Assembly: GCA_017629985.1 (NCBI GenBank)
Contig: JAGBWD010000031.1
Location: forward strand, 1 to 45,285
Origin: Alistipes sp.
GTDB taxonomy: Bacteria > Bacteroidota > Bacteroidia > Bacteroidales > Rikenellaceae
Direction: 5' to 3'
DNA: 45,285 bases
Positions 1 to 7,691 of this stretch are shown piece by piece. The notes beneath the pieces are model-generated. The model ran no database searches. It was not told the DNA's origin and saw nothing but the letters and a program-made list of their open reading frames with translations. Position numbers and translations under genes: made by a program. The stretch's first letter is position 1, and each line of letters begins with the position of its first letter.

Positions 1-625
1 GCTTTACCTCGTCAAGTGTCAGGTACTCCTTTTTAACCTCTTTCCACTCGATTTTTTCAAGAAAGTCATTGAGGTTTTCGCGCAGCATCTTCTCCTTATA
101 GGCAATCTTCAGCAGGGCTCGGAAAGTGGAATAATAACCCGCTGCGGAATTTCGACTGATATATGAGTTGGGGTGATGTATCTGTCTGCATTTCAATAGA
201 TAATCTCGGAACTTCTCGCATAGTTCAACTGTAATATCTCCGAAAGTACATTTGCCACCGCAGAACTTCTCAAAGTGGTTGCAAACACAATCCCACTTTT
301 CGTATCGCTCACGTGCTTTTGCTCGGAAGTAGGCAAGGAAATCGACCTTCTGTTTGTTCTTGTCGAGGAAGCCGAACTCCTCGTTAATGAGTGATTGCAC
401 ACGAATACAGCGTATCGCCTCCGCCTTGTTGAGCATCTCTTGGTTGAACATTCGTTGCTGCTCGTTACGTGGCTTGGCATAGAGGTAGATACCGAGGAAC
501 TCTCGTCGGCTCATCTTCATCGTGTAGGGGTTGCGGATTGCAGGGTAGTAATCCAAATAGAGTGAAATACGGTCATTGCGTAACGCCTTTTGGCGCAGGG
601 TTACATTTGTGCAAGTTAGTGTCAT
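1..625 (-). CDS. Tyrosine recombinase (mobile-element integrase), partial
   Basis: The minus-strand frame opens with ATG at 625 and runs off the left edge after 208 codons, so only the N-terminal part is visible. The first ~90 residues have the Arm-DNA-binding layout of Bacteroidetes phage and ICE integrases (beta strands with RISLYLDYYPA, then REFLGIYLYAKPRNEQQR). Residues ~95-195 form the SAM-like core-binding domain (FLAYFRAKARERYEKW, FGDITVELCEKFRDYLL, SAAGYYSTFRALLKIAYKEK). The catalytic R-H-R-Y domain lies outside the window, so activity cannot be judged. It probably catalyses integration and excision of the element whose edge abuts mnmE. It follows the multi-HTH gene by 85 bp on the same strand, an excisionase-like regulator then integrase order. 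Family assignment is strong; the exact subfamily is inference. Confidence 0.85.
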   Translation of the reverse strand, partial: MTLTCTNVTLRQKALRNDRISLYLDYYPAIRNPYTMKMSRREFLGIYLYAKPRNEQQRMFNQEMLNKAEAIRCIRVQSLINEEFGFLDKNKQKVDFLAYFRAKARERYEKWDCVCNHFEKFCGGKCTFGDITVELCEKFRDYLLKCRQIHHPNSYISRNSAAGYYSTFRALLKIAYKEKMLRENLNDFLEKIEWKEVKKEYLTLDEVK

Positions 626-679
626 AGCTATTTATACTTTAATTGTTTATACTTTTTGTTGCAAATTAAATCGGTGTTC

Positions 680-703
680 TGATGGTGGTATCAATCACCA
701 TCA
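680..703. repeat. Inverted repeat between HTH gene and integrase
   Basis: TGATGGTG (680-687) and CACCATCA (696-703) form a perfect 8-bp inverted repeat around an 8-nt centre, in the 85-bp gap upstream of the integrase start. No T-run follows, so an operator or mRNA hairpin that tunes integrase expression is more likely than a terminator. This role is inferred. Confidence 0.45.
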
Positions 704-710
704 AGTAACT

Positions 711-1610
711 TTACTCAATCCTCGGTGGCTCAAAGAATTTGTCGAGTTCCGAGCGTAGAATCTTGGTGTACTTGCCAACCTTGATGCGAGTGATGTTGTG
801 ATACTTCACATAGTGGTAGAGCTGGTCGCGTGTGAGGTTGTATTTCTCCATCGCTTCGGGTATGGTGTAGTATTGTGGCTCTTCGGGCGTGGCAATACCT
901 TTAGCGATGTCGAAATGCTTTTTCGAGTAATAGACTATCTTGCCTTCCTTCCGCTTGGGGATTACATTTTTATATACGAAGGTGTAGATTGCCGATAGAG
1001 TCATACCGAACTTCTCCTGCAGCTCAGCAACGCTGTACCACTCGGTAATGCTCGCATCAGGAGCTTTCTTGGCAAAGTAGGAGTCGATATGCTTTTTGCT
1101 CCAATAGGTTCTGCCACGATTGAATGTGCGAGGGATATTATGCTCCTTTGCAATCTCATAAATCCACGACTCCTTAACTCCAAATTTCTCTTTAATCTCG
1201 ACTGTGGTGTAGAAGTCGGTGATACTCTGCTTGCTTCTTGGTAGATGCTTTTTGTAAGGAGAAGCATTATCAAACAGAGCCTCAATGTCTCTTTTCCTGA
1301 TAATAGTCTTTCTCTTTAGCTGAACCGATTTTATTAGATTCGTTTCAAGATACCTATAAAAGGTAGCCCTGCTTATACCGATATACTTTGCGGCTTCGCT
1401 TGGGGTAAAGAAATCCTTGTCAATGCAATCCTCTTTTTCGATTTGCTGATTGACCATTGTCTGAAATTCGCTAACACGCTTTTGCCTTGTTCTTTCTTTG
1501 TAGGCAAGGTTAGCGCAACGATGCGAACAGCATCGCGTCGTGGTTTTGTGGGCAATAAATAATTTGCCACACCACTCGCATTTTTTCTGAATGTCGATGT
1601 TACTAGCCAT
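711..1610 (-). CDS. Zinc-finger protein with four tandem excisionase-like HTH modules
   Basis: This 299-residue protein starts with a putative zinc-binding knuckle: C11 and C14 (CEWCGK), then C27/C28 and C32 (RCCSHRC). Four copies of an HTH_17/excisionase-like winged-helix module follow at about residues 67-115, 131-181, 190-238 and 247-294. Each begins FT/YT/YS followed by a PSEAAKYIGIS-type helix, has a recognition-helix segment with aromatic residues (RATFYRYL, ESWIYEIA, LSAIYTFV, RDQLYHYV), and ends with a basic wing plus a K-hydrophobic-D helix. HTH_17 proteins of mobile elements are usually single-domain excisionases or plasmid regulators, so four in tandem is unusual. It lies directly upstream of the integrase and is probably an excisionase or master regulator of the element. 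Its own promoter region carries 10-bp phased repeats (1640-1679). Function is inferred from domains and context. Confidence 0.7.
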   Translation of the reverse strand: MASNIDIQKKCEWCGKLFIAHKTTTRCCSHRCANLAYKERTRQKRVSEFQTMVNQQIEKEDCIDKDFFTPSEAAKYIGISRATFYRYLETNLIKSVQLKRKTIIRKRDIEALFDNASPYKKHLPRSKQSITDFYTTVEIKEKFGVKESWIYEIAKEHNIPRTFNRGRTYWSKKHIDSYFAKKAPDASITEWYSVAELQEKFGMTLSAIYTFVYKNVIPKRKEGKIVYYSKKHFDIAKGIATPEEPQYYTIPEAMEKYNLTRDQLYHYVKYHNITRIKVGKYTKILRSELDKFFEPPRIE

Positions 1611-1639
1611 TTCATTTATCTTTTAATTTCGCCAAAAAT

Positions 1640-1679
1640 GTATCTCTGCGTCTCACTGTGTCTCACAGCGTCTCATTTT
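1640..1679. repeat. Helically phased GTCTCA repeats upstream of the multi-HTH gene
   Basis: Three exact GTCTCA hexamers begin at 1650, 1660 and 1670, precisely 10 bp apart. A degenerate fourth unit (GTATCTCTGC) begins at 1640. The array ends 31 bp before the start of the four-HTH protein. The spacing puts all copies on one face of the helix, as expected for a protein binding with tandem domains. The regulatory role is inferred. Confidence 0.5.
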
Positions 1680-1685
1680 TCCATC

Positions 1686-1778
1686 ACCTCGCCAACGCAA
1701 AATCACATTTCAAGCGGCGAGGTACACAGGAGGTACAAAAACATGCGTAAAAAGGCTTAGCAACGATTAACAACGATG
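1686..1778. repeat. Cluster of short inverted/direct repeats, possible recombinase arm sites
   Basis: ACCTCGCC (1686-1693) is inverted as GGCGAGGT (1716-1723). GAGGTAC occurs at 1719-1725 and again at 1729-1735. CAACGAT occurs twice, 10 bp apart (about 1761 and 1771). Clusters like this between an integrase operon and the host gene are typical of tyrosine-recombinase attachment regions. This is a candidate only. Confidence 0.35.
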
Positions 1779-1793
1779 CTTGCACAAACAAAA

Positions 1794-1816
1794 ATAGCAC
1801 CCTTAAAGAGTGCTAT
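1794..1816 (-). terminator. Intrinsic terminator after mnmE
   Basis: On the minus strand a 7-bp stem (ATAGCAC/GTGCTAT) with a 9-nt loop is followed directly by TTTTTG. It sits 44 bp beyond the mnmE stop and would end the parA-to-mnmE transcript before the mobile element. Confidence 0.7.
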
Positions 1817-1859
1817 ATTAATCATTTATGATTGATTTAACTATTTGATAATCAGCGAT

Positions 1860-3215
1860 TTACTTTCCGATGCAGAATTTTGAGAAGATGGTTTGGAGGA
1901 TATCTTCGGAGGTGATGTCTCCGGTGATCTCGCCTAGATGGTGGAGGGTTTGGCGGATATCCTCACTCAATAAGTCTGATGGAAAATTCATCTCCATCGC
2001 GCGTAGTGCCATCTCTAGACTCTCCAAGGCCTTGGTCAAGGCTGTGTAGTGGCGCATATTGGTAACAACAACAGAGCTGCTATTCAGGTGCTGTGTGTCT
2101 GTGCATGCGCGAAGCCTCAATCGTAGCGATGCGATGCCCTCGTTATATTTAGCCGACAGGCTCAATGGGGCGTCATCATCAGCTATTGGCGCATTGGTCT
2201 TATGGTCTACCTTATTTATGACACGTAAATATTTCTGGTGGGGGAGTATTGTCACCTCTTCAAATGTAGGGTTGTCCAACGCTGCAACGTGGAGAATAAT
2301 CTGGGCATTTTCCATTGCGCGGTAGGTGCGGTCTATACCCATTTGCTCGAGCTTATCATCTGTAGTACGCAGGCCCGCAGTGTCGATGAAGCGATAGCGG
2401 ATGCCATCTATGATTGTTGTTGCCTCGATGGTGTCGCGTGTAGTGCCGGCGATGTCCGACACCATGGCTCTATCGTCCTCCACAAGGGCGTTAAGGAGGG
2501 TGCTTTTACCAACATTTGGCTCTCCGATAATTGCCACTGTAACACCATTTTTGAGTGCGTTACCTAAAGCAAAAGATGATTTTAGTGCTGTGACCTCCGC
2601 GGCGATAGATTTTAGCATCTTATGAAGCTCTGTGCGGTTGGCAAATTCTACATCTTCCTCCGAAAAATCTAGCTCTAGCTCTAGTAGTGAGCATAGCTTT
2701 AGAAGCTGGTCTCGCATGGTGGATAGGCGCTCGGAATATGAGCCGCGCATCTGTGTTGATGCCACATTATGTGACCACTGCGAGTCAGAGGCGATGATAT
2801 CTGCCACAGCCTCTGCGCGACTCAAGTCCATCTTGCCGGCGAGGAAGGCGCGGCGTGTAAACTCTCCAGGTGTAGCCATCACAGCACCTTGCTCCACTGC
2901 GAGGCGCAGAAACTCCGATACGATATATTCTGAACCGTGGAGGGTGACCTCTACGGTATCATCGCCAGTGTAGGAGTGTGGGGCGCGAAAGAGTGCTACA
3001 ACAACATCATCTAGAATCTCACCATTGCTATAGACTATATCTCCGTAGTGGAGTGTATATCCCTTGGCCTCTGATAGCTTTGTGCGGCCGTTGTAGAGGT
3101 TGTCGGCAATGGTGATGGCCTGTGGACCACTCATGCGTACGACCACAACAGCTCCTCCTGTTGCTGTTGCAGGGGCTACAATCGTAGTATCTGTATCGTA
3201 GTGGTGTAGAGACAT
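1860..3215 (-). CDS. mnmE: tRNA-5-carboxymethylaminomethyl-2-thiouridine GTPase MnmE
   Basis: MnmE, with MnmG, installs the (carboxymethyl)aminomethyl group at wobble uridine 34 of tRNAs, using a formyl-THF-derived carbon and GTP hydrolysis. The 451-residue length is normal. The N-terminal folate-binding domain is present (TIVAPATATGGAVVVVRMSG; PGEFTRRAFLAGKMDL). The G domain has P-loop GEPNVGKS (231-238), switch IAGTTRD (255-261), DTAG (278-281) and NKVD (~335). The C-terminal FCIGK carries the conserved catalytic cysteine C448. It is the last gene of the minus-strand run, 11 bp after the lytic transglycosylase. Its 3' end faces an integrase, and the same gene end is a known island target (SGI1 in Enterobacteriaceae uses the last 18 bp of trmE/thdF). 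Confidence 0.97.
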   Translation of the reverse strand: MSLHHYDTDTTIVAPATATGGAVVVVRMSGPQAITIADNLYNGRTKLSEAKGYTLHYGDIVYSNGEILDDVVVALFRAPHSYTGDDTVEVTLHGSEYIVSEFLRLAVEQGAVMATPGEFTRRAFLAGKMDLSRAEAVADIIASDSQWSHNVASTQMRGSYSERLSTMRDQLLKLCSLLELELDFSEEDVEFANRTELHKMLKSIAAEVTALKSSFALGNALKNGVTVAIIGEPNVGKSTLLNALVEDDRAMVSDIAGTTRDTIEATTIIDGIRYRFIDTAGLRTTDDKLEQMGIDRTYRAMENAQIILHVAALDNPTFEEVTILPHQKYLRVINKVDHKTNAPIADDDAPLSLSAKYNEGIASLRLRLRACTDTQHLNSSSVVVTNMRHYTALTKALESLEMALRAMEMNFPSDLLSEDIRQTLHHLGEITGDITSEDILQTIFSKFCIGK

Positions 3216-3226
3216 AGGTATAAGGT

Positions 3227-4630
3227 TTACTGTGGGCTTACGCGGAGTCGCTGACCGATGCGTAGGGCATTAGCATTCTTGAGCTTATTCCACTGCATCA
3301 GTTGCTTTACCGTGCGACCATATTTTCGAGCTATAGCTCCGAGGGTATCGCCCTTGCGTACGGTATGGTATGTTGCTGGAGGGGCCTCATTGCGCTTTTT
3401 CTCAAGGTTGGCATGGATGACATACTCCTTGAGGTATAGGCTATCTTTAGCAAAGATAGAGTCCTGGTTTATGACAAAATCTGTAATGCGCTCTGTAGGT
3501 AGTGTCAGAGGATACTGTTTTGTTGTGGCAGGGATGATAGATATGCGATACTCGGGGTTGAGCATTTGTAGCAACTCGAGGCTGATATCTATGGTAGATG
3601 AAATCTGTTCGAGGTGCATTGGCCGGTCAATCATCACAGTATCTACGGCTAGAGGCATGAGAGGTACTGGAAGCTCGATATCATGAGCTTTGTGGTATGC
3701 AAATGCATAGGTAGCACCCATGAATAGAGGTACGTAGCTACGTGTCTCGCGAGGAAGTCCCGAGTATACATCCCAGAATGAACCATGATAGTCTTTTGGG
3801 TCTCCACCAGCGCGTATAATCGCCTTATTTACATTGCCTGGGCCACAGTTATATGAAGCTATGGCTAATGTCCAGTCGCCGTAAAAATCATACATTTTTT
3901 TGAGGTATTGACATGCTGCACGTGTAGCCTTGCGAGGGTTGCATCGCTCGTCTACAAGGGAGTTTATCTCTAGGCCATACTCCTTGCCTGTAAATGGCAT
4001 AAACTGCCACAGACCCTTGGCACCCATGCGTGATGTCGCAAGAGGGTTAAGGCCCGACTCTATGATAGCCAATGAGCGTAGCTCAACAGGTAGCTCGGCA
4101 AGAATAAGCTCCTCCTCAATCATGGGGAAGTAGTAATAGGCGTAGCCCAATATGCGGGCAAACTCCTTGGAGGTGTATCGCTGTATTGCTGCACGTACCT
4201 CATGGTTATACTGCAGAGGTACAGGTGACATAAGGGCATTTAGACGTGCCACATATACAGAGTCCATGTTAGCGCTATTCGCTGTGGTATCGCTCTGTTC
4301 ACATGCCATAACGAAGTTGTTGAAATACTCCTCGTATGCCTTTACGGCGGTTGTAGCACGCCACATGGCAAGTGCTGAATCTATCTGTTGTAGGGTGTTT
4401 GTGGGAGGTGTTTTCACTAGCTCCACGTTACGTTCAGAGAGGGTATATGTGCTATCTTGCTTGCTAATGTTAAGGCTGTCGTTCTGTGCCTTAATAACCT
4501 CGGGAGAGGTATACTGCTTTCTTGCTCTGCGGTTAGGTCGTTGCCAGATAGCCTCGGCATATAGCGAAGTCGTAGTAAGTATTATGCTAGTTATAAGCAT
4601 AATAATAGAACGCATGTAAACTAATTTCAT
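3227..4630 (-). CDS. MltD-like membrane-bound lytic transglycosylase with LysM domain
   Basis: This 467-residue exported enzyme probably cleaves peptidoglycan glycan strands with formation of 1,6-anhydroMurNAc. It starts with a hydrophobic signal (MKLVYMRSIIMLITSIILTT, then SLYAEA); an internal ATG at residue 6 is an alternative start. The goose-lysozyme-like SLT domain spans about 175-310, with catalytic Glu in LAIIESGLNPLATS followed by GAKGLWQFMP and SYNCGPGNV. A single LysM domain ends the protein (YHTVRKGDTLGAIARKYGR, about 420-465) and would anchor it to the wall. It lies 11 bp after the DUF5683 gene in the parAB operon. This order (parA, parB, DUF5683, LysM transglycosylase) recurs in Bacteroidetes. 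Confidence 0.92.
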   Translation of the reverse strand: MKLVYMRSIIMLITSIILTTTSLYAEAIWQRPNRRARKQYTSPEVIKAQNDSLNISKQDSTYTLSERNVELVKTPPTNTLQQIDSALAMWRATTAVKAYEEYFNNFVMACEQSDTTANSANMDSVYVARLNALMSPVPLQYNHEVRAAIQRYTSKEFARILGYAYYYFPMIEEELILAELPVELRSLAIIESGLNPLATSRMGAKGLWQFMPFTGKEYGLEINSLVDERCNPRKATRAACQYLKKMYDFYGDWTLAIASYNCGPGNVNKAIIRAGGDPKDYHGSFWDVYSGLPRETRSYVPLFMGATYAFAYHKAHDIELPVPLMPLAVDTVMIDRPMHLEQISSTIDISLELLQMLNPEYRISIIPATTKQYPLTLPTERITDFVINQDSIFAKDSLYLKEYVIHANLEKKRNEAPPATYHTVRKGDTLGAIARKYGRTVKQLMQWNKLKNANALRIGQRLRVSPQ

Positions 4631-4641
4631 GAATATAATAG

Positions 4642-5859
4642 TTAGAATTTGAGACTCATATTGACACCATATACGGGCTGTGTGCCAACCGTAGTATAGT
4701 CGAAAAATGGCTCAACGTTCATAGTAAGATCGTCCGAGATATCAAAATCCTGAAGGTGAGCATCTACGTGAGCATCGAGAATCTGGAGTAGGTATACACC
4801 AGCTGTAAGGATTATACACAAATCTCGGTTACGGCGATAGCTATCCTTAAGGTTTTTAAGGAATGTTGCCGAGTATGCACCACGGAACTCATCAGCGGCA
4901 CCATTAGGGTACTTCTCTGGATTTTTATCATAGTCCACCTTTAGTGCGTATGCGGTCTTAAAGCGCTGGTATCCTCGATTGTTCCAGTCAATAGTGTAGA
5001 TTGTAGATGCCAAGCCACCGAGAACGATAGGTACACGCCAATAGCTCTTGTTAAAGACCTGTCCAGCACCTGGGAAGATGGTAGATAGGGTAGTGGCCTT
5101 CTTAACTTTAGAGACCTGATTTGTGGAGTAGTTTATAGCTGCATCACCGATGAAGTAGAGGTATGTTGCGATTGCCACACCAGCATATATCTGCTGCATG
5201 GTGTTATGCTTAATCATCTTTGTTTGTAGCTCATCAAGCTCCTTGGTTCTGAAATATCCATGGTCGATGAGATACTGATCATACTCCTTTTTCAGCGGCT
5301 TATACTGCTTATTCTCATAGACAAACATACCCACAGATGCTCCTACAACGGGGTATAGGATTGCCAACTTCCAGTATTGTTTATTATATATCTGTCCAAA
5401 TCCAGGGAGTGGCAATGATAACCAGCACACCTTGGATAGTCCCATGGAGTCACTAATAAAAGGCTTGCGCACCTCACCCTTTCTATTTAGCTTTATGCGT
5501 TTGCCATCGGGGGTTATGCTATCACCGCGCATGTGCGCTACAGAATCTCGTCTTACGCGCTGGCCGACTACATTACGAATAGAGTCGCGAACCTTTGTAT
5601 CCAGATTATTGAACAGCTGGAACTCTCCTTGTGCAATAGAGTCTATATATTTGTAATATAATGAGTCACGGCGGGCTGCCGCAGCTGCCTTCTCGCGGAG
5701 TATGGCTGCAGAGTCTATTGGTACAAGACCTCCTTGGTTGATTGTTCGGATATTACCTCTTAATTTTTCGCGGTCATATACCTGTGCAGAGAGATCTCCA
5801 CAGATGGCTACAAGGCTAACCACCAACAATGCCAAGAATATATATATGCGCTTGTTCAT
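4642..5859 (-). CDS. DUF5683 domain protein, exported/membrane
   Basis: A 405-residue protein with an N-terminal hydrophobic segment ending in LSAQ, consistent with a signal peptide. Its core (about 140-340) has two similar small-residue-rich hairpins, SLPLPGFGQIYNKQYWK and STIFPGAGQVFNKSYWR. These are the paired PGxGQxxNKxYW motifs of DUF5683, a Bacteroidetes family of unknown function. The C-terminus (about 380-405, ending MSLKF) could be an outer-membrane-like terminal strand. Gene position between parB and a lytic transglycosylase suggests an envelope role tied to growth or division, but no activity can be assigned. Confidence 0.75.
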   Translation of the reverse strand: MNKRIYIFLALLVVSLVAICGDLSAQVYDREKLRGNIRTINQGGLVPIDSAAILREKAAAAARRDSLYYKYIDSIAQGEFQLFNNLDTKVRDSIRNVVGQRVRRDSVAHMRGDSITPDGKRIKLNRKGEVRKPFISDSMGLSKVCWLSLPLPGFGQIYNKQYWKLAILYPVVGASVGMFVYENKQYKPLKKEYDQYLIDHGYFRTKELDELQTKMIKHNTMQQIYAGVAIATYLYFIGDAAINYSTNQVSKVKKATTLSTIFPGAGQVFNKSYWRVPIVLGGLASTIYTIDWNNRGYQRFKTAYALKVDYDKNPEKYPNGAADEFRGAYSATFLKNLKDSYRRNRDLCIILTAGVYLLQILDAHVDAHLQDFDISDDLTMNVEPFFDYTTVGTQPVYGVNMSLKF

Positions 5860-5887
5860 TACACTACAAACGGATGTTATGGTTTAA

Positions 5888-6760
5888 TTATTTTATGTCA
5901 TTAAGTTTTGCCACTAGCATCTCCACCTCTTTGTCGTTGGCGCACTCTATGGTAATGCGTGTTGTGCCACTCTTTGTGCGCTTTATGGCGATGTTGTCGC
6001 TCAACACTCTCTCTAGCTCCATAACAAGGCGTGAGTATGACTCTGGGTAATCCTCCTCCTCGGCTGTGGCGCTCTGGGGTGCCTCGGAAAACTTACGTGC
6101 TAGATCCTCTGCTTGACGCACTGAGAGACTCTTCTTAACACACCTCTTTAGAGCCTTAATCTGAAGGTCATGGTCGAGAGCTGCAATAGCCTTGGCGTGA
6201 CCCATAGAGATAATACCCTCCTTGAGGGCTAGCTGCACCTCCGAAGGGAGAGTCAAAAGACGCATATAGTTAGATACCGTAGAGCGTTTCTTACCCACCT
6301 TCTGTGCCATAGCCTCTTGGGTGAGACCACACTCCTCCACAAGACGCTGCATGCCGAGAGCTATCTCTATGGCGTTAAGGTTCTCGCGCTGTATATTCTC
6401 CACCAATGCCATGGCGTGCAAATCCTCATCATCCACATCGCGGATATAGGCAGGAAGTGTCTCAAGGCCTGCAATCTGCGATGCTCGCCAACGGCGCTCG
6501 CCACTGATGATGATATACTTTCCATCCTGCTGACGCTTTAGGGTTATAGGCTGTATGACACCTAGCTCCGAGATAGATGTTGCCAACTCCTGGAGAGCCT
6601 CCTCGTCAAAGTCGCGGCGTGGCTGCAAAGGATTTGGGGTGATATCAGCTATAGATACCTCTGCCATCTCCGACATAGGTGTAGACTGCTGTGTGGGGTT
6701 TGTTGGCCCAAATAGTGCATCAAGACCGCGTCCCAAGCCTCTCTTCTTCTGTGCTGTCAT
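5888..6760 (-). CDS. parB: Chromosome-partitioning protein ParB
   Basis: ParB binds parS sites and spreads as a CTP-dependent clamp to position the replication origin together with ParA. This 290-residue protein begins with the conserved KKRGLGRGLDALFG element. The CTPase/ParB N-domain has the GERRWRA and ENIQRENLNAIE boxes (about 85-125). The central HTH reads GLTQEAMAQKVGKKRSTVSNYMRLL (about 145-170). The C-terminal ~50 residues form the dimerisation domain. It starts 24 bp after parA. No full parS palindrome was found in the window by eye. Confidence 0.96.
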   Translation of the reverse strand: MTAQKKRGLGRGLDALFGPTNPTQQSTPMSEMAEVSIADITPNPLQPRRDFDEEALQELATSISELGVIQPITLKRQQDGKYIIISGERRWRASQIAGLETLPAYIRDVDDEDLHAMALVENIQRENLNAIEIALGMQRLVEECGLTQEAMAQKVGKKRSTVSNYMRLLTLPSEVQLALKEGIISMGHAKAIAALDHDLQIKALKRCVKKSLSVRQAEDLARKFSEAPQSATAEEEDYPESYSRLVMELERVLSDNIAIKRTKSGTTRITIECANDKEVEMLVAKLNDIK

Positions 6761-6784
6761 AATCTCTATAATGATGTTAGTCGT

Positions 6785-7549
6785 TTATCTCTTTTTGTTT
6801 CGCTTCAAGAACTCACGTGCAAGGTTTAGGTAGTTTACCGAGCCTGATGCAGCGGCATCATAAAGCATGATTGGTTTGCCGTGCGAGGGAGCCTCACCAA
6901 GACGAATATTACGCTGTATGATGGTCTCGTAGGCGAGATCGCCAAAATGCTCGCGCACCTCGCTAACCACCTGGTTGTTTAGCTTGTTGCGCATATACAT
7001 AGTAAGCACAAAACCCTCGATAGCAAGCGAAGGGTTAAGACGACTCTTCACCATCTTGATAGAGTTGAGAAGCTTGCTCAACCCCTCCAATGCTAGATAT
7101 TCGCACTGCACAGGTACTAAAACCGAGTCGGCAGCGGTGAGAATATTAACAGTCGTAAAGCCCAACGATGGAGAGCAATCGATGAAGATATAGTCGTATG
7201 TATCACGCACCGAATCGACAATGCCCTTGATGATGTGGTGAGCATTATCCATGGTTGATAGTTCGGTGTCTGCGGCAACGAGGTTTATTGATGAGGGTAG
7301 AAGCCATAGCTTTTTGATATCCTCGGAGTGGAGGATTACATCCTTGGCCTCACACTCACCAACGATACACTCATATATGCCCGCTTGATTGATATCAAAG
7401 CCAAGTCCCGATGTGGCATTTGCCTGTGGGTCTGCATCGATAAGAAGCACCTTTTTGCCCAACAGAGCAACAGATGCCGCGAGGTTTATAGCTGTTGTGG
7501 TTTTACCCACGCCGCCCTTTTGATTTGCTAAAGCAACTACTTTTGCCAT
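6785..7549 (-). CDS. parA: Chromosome-partitioning ATPase ParA (Soj)
   Basis: ParA is the deviant Walker ATPase that moves ParB-parS complexes along the nucleoid. The protein is 254 residues, typical for chromosomal Soj. The deviant Walker A motif is NQKGGVGKTT at residues 8-17; Walker B-type strands are VLLIDADPQAN and YIFIDCSPSLG; and VPVQCEYLALEGL follows. It is first in the minus-strand operon. A TACTTTTG -7 box (7591-7598, minus) lies about 40 bp upstream, divergent from the CPBP protease promoter. Confidence 0.97.
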   Translation of the reverse strand: MAKVVALANQKGGVGKTTTAINLAASVALLGKKVLLIDADPQANATSGLGFDINQAGIYECIVGECEAKDVILHSEDIKKLWLLPSSINLVAADTELSTMDNAHHIIKGIVDSVRDTYDYIFIDCSPSLGFTTVNILTAADSVLVPVQCEYLALEGLSKLLNSIKMVKSRLNPSLAIEGFVLTMYMRNKLNNQVVSEVREHFGDLAYETIIQRNIRLGEAPSHGKPIMLYDAAASGSVNYLNLAREFLKRNKKR

Positions 7550-7590
7550 CTATACTTTTTGTTTCGTTTTCCAAGAAAAAATAATTCTTG

Positions 7591-7598
7591 CAAAAGTA
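7591..7598 (-). promoter_or_regulatory. Putative -7 promoter box of parA operon
   Basis: TACTTTTG on the minus strand matches the Bacteroidetes TAnnTTTG -7 consensus, about 40 bp upstream of parA. No good TTTG -33 box is visible. Confidence 0.5.
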
Positions 7599-7641
7599 GT
7601 AAATTTCTTCGATTTATACCCCTTGTTTTTTGAAAATTATA

Positions 7642-7649
7642 TATCTTTG
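7642..7649 (+). promoter_or_regulatory. Putative -7 promoter box of CPBP protease gene
   Basis: TATCTTTG matches TAnnTTTG. Transcription would start near 7656, downstream of the upstream in-frame ATG at 7623. This excludes that ATG and fixes the CPBP start at 7692. Confidence 0.6.
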
Positions 7650-7691
7650 TTTGAAATTTGTTATATAACTCTCACTTTAAGGGATTTTACG

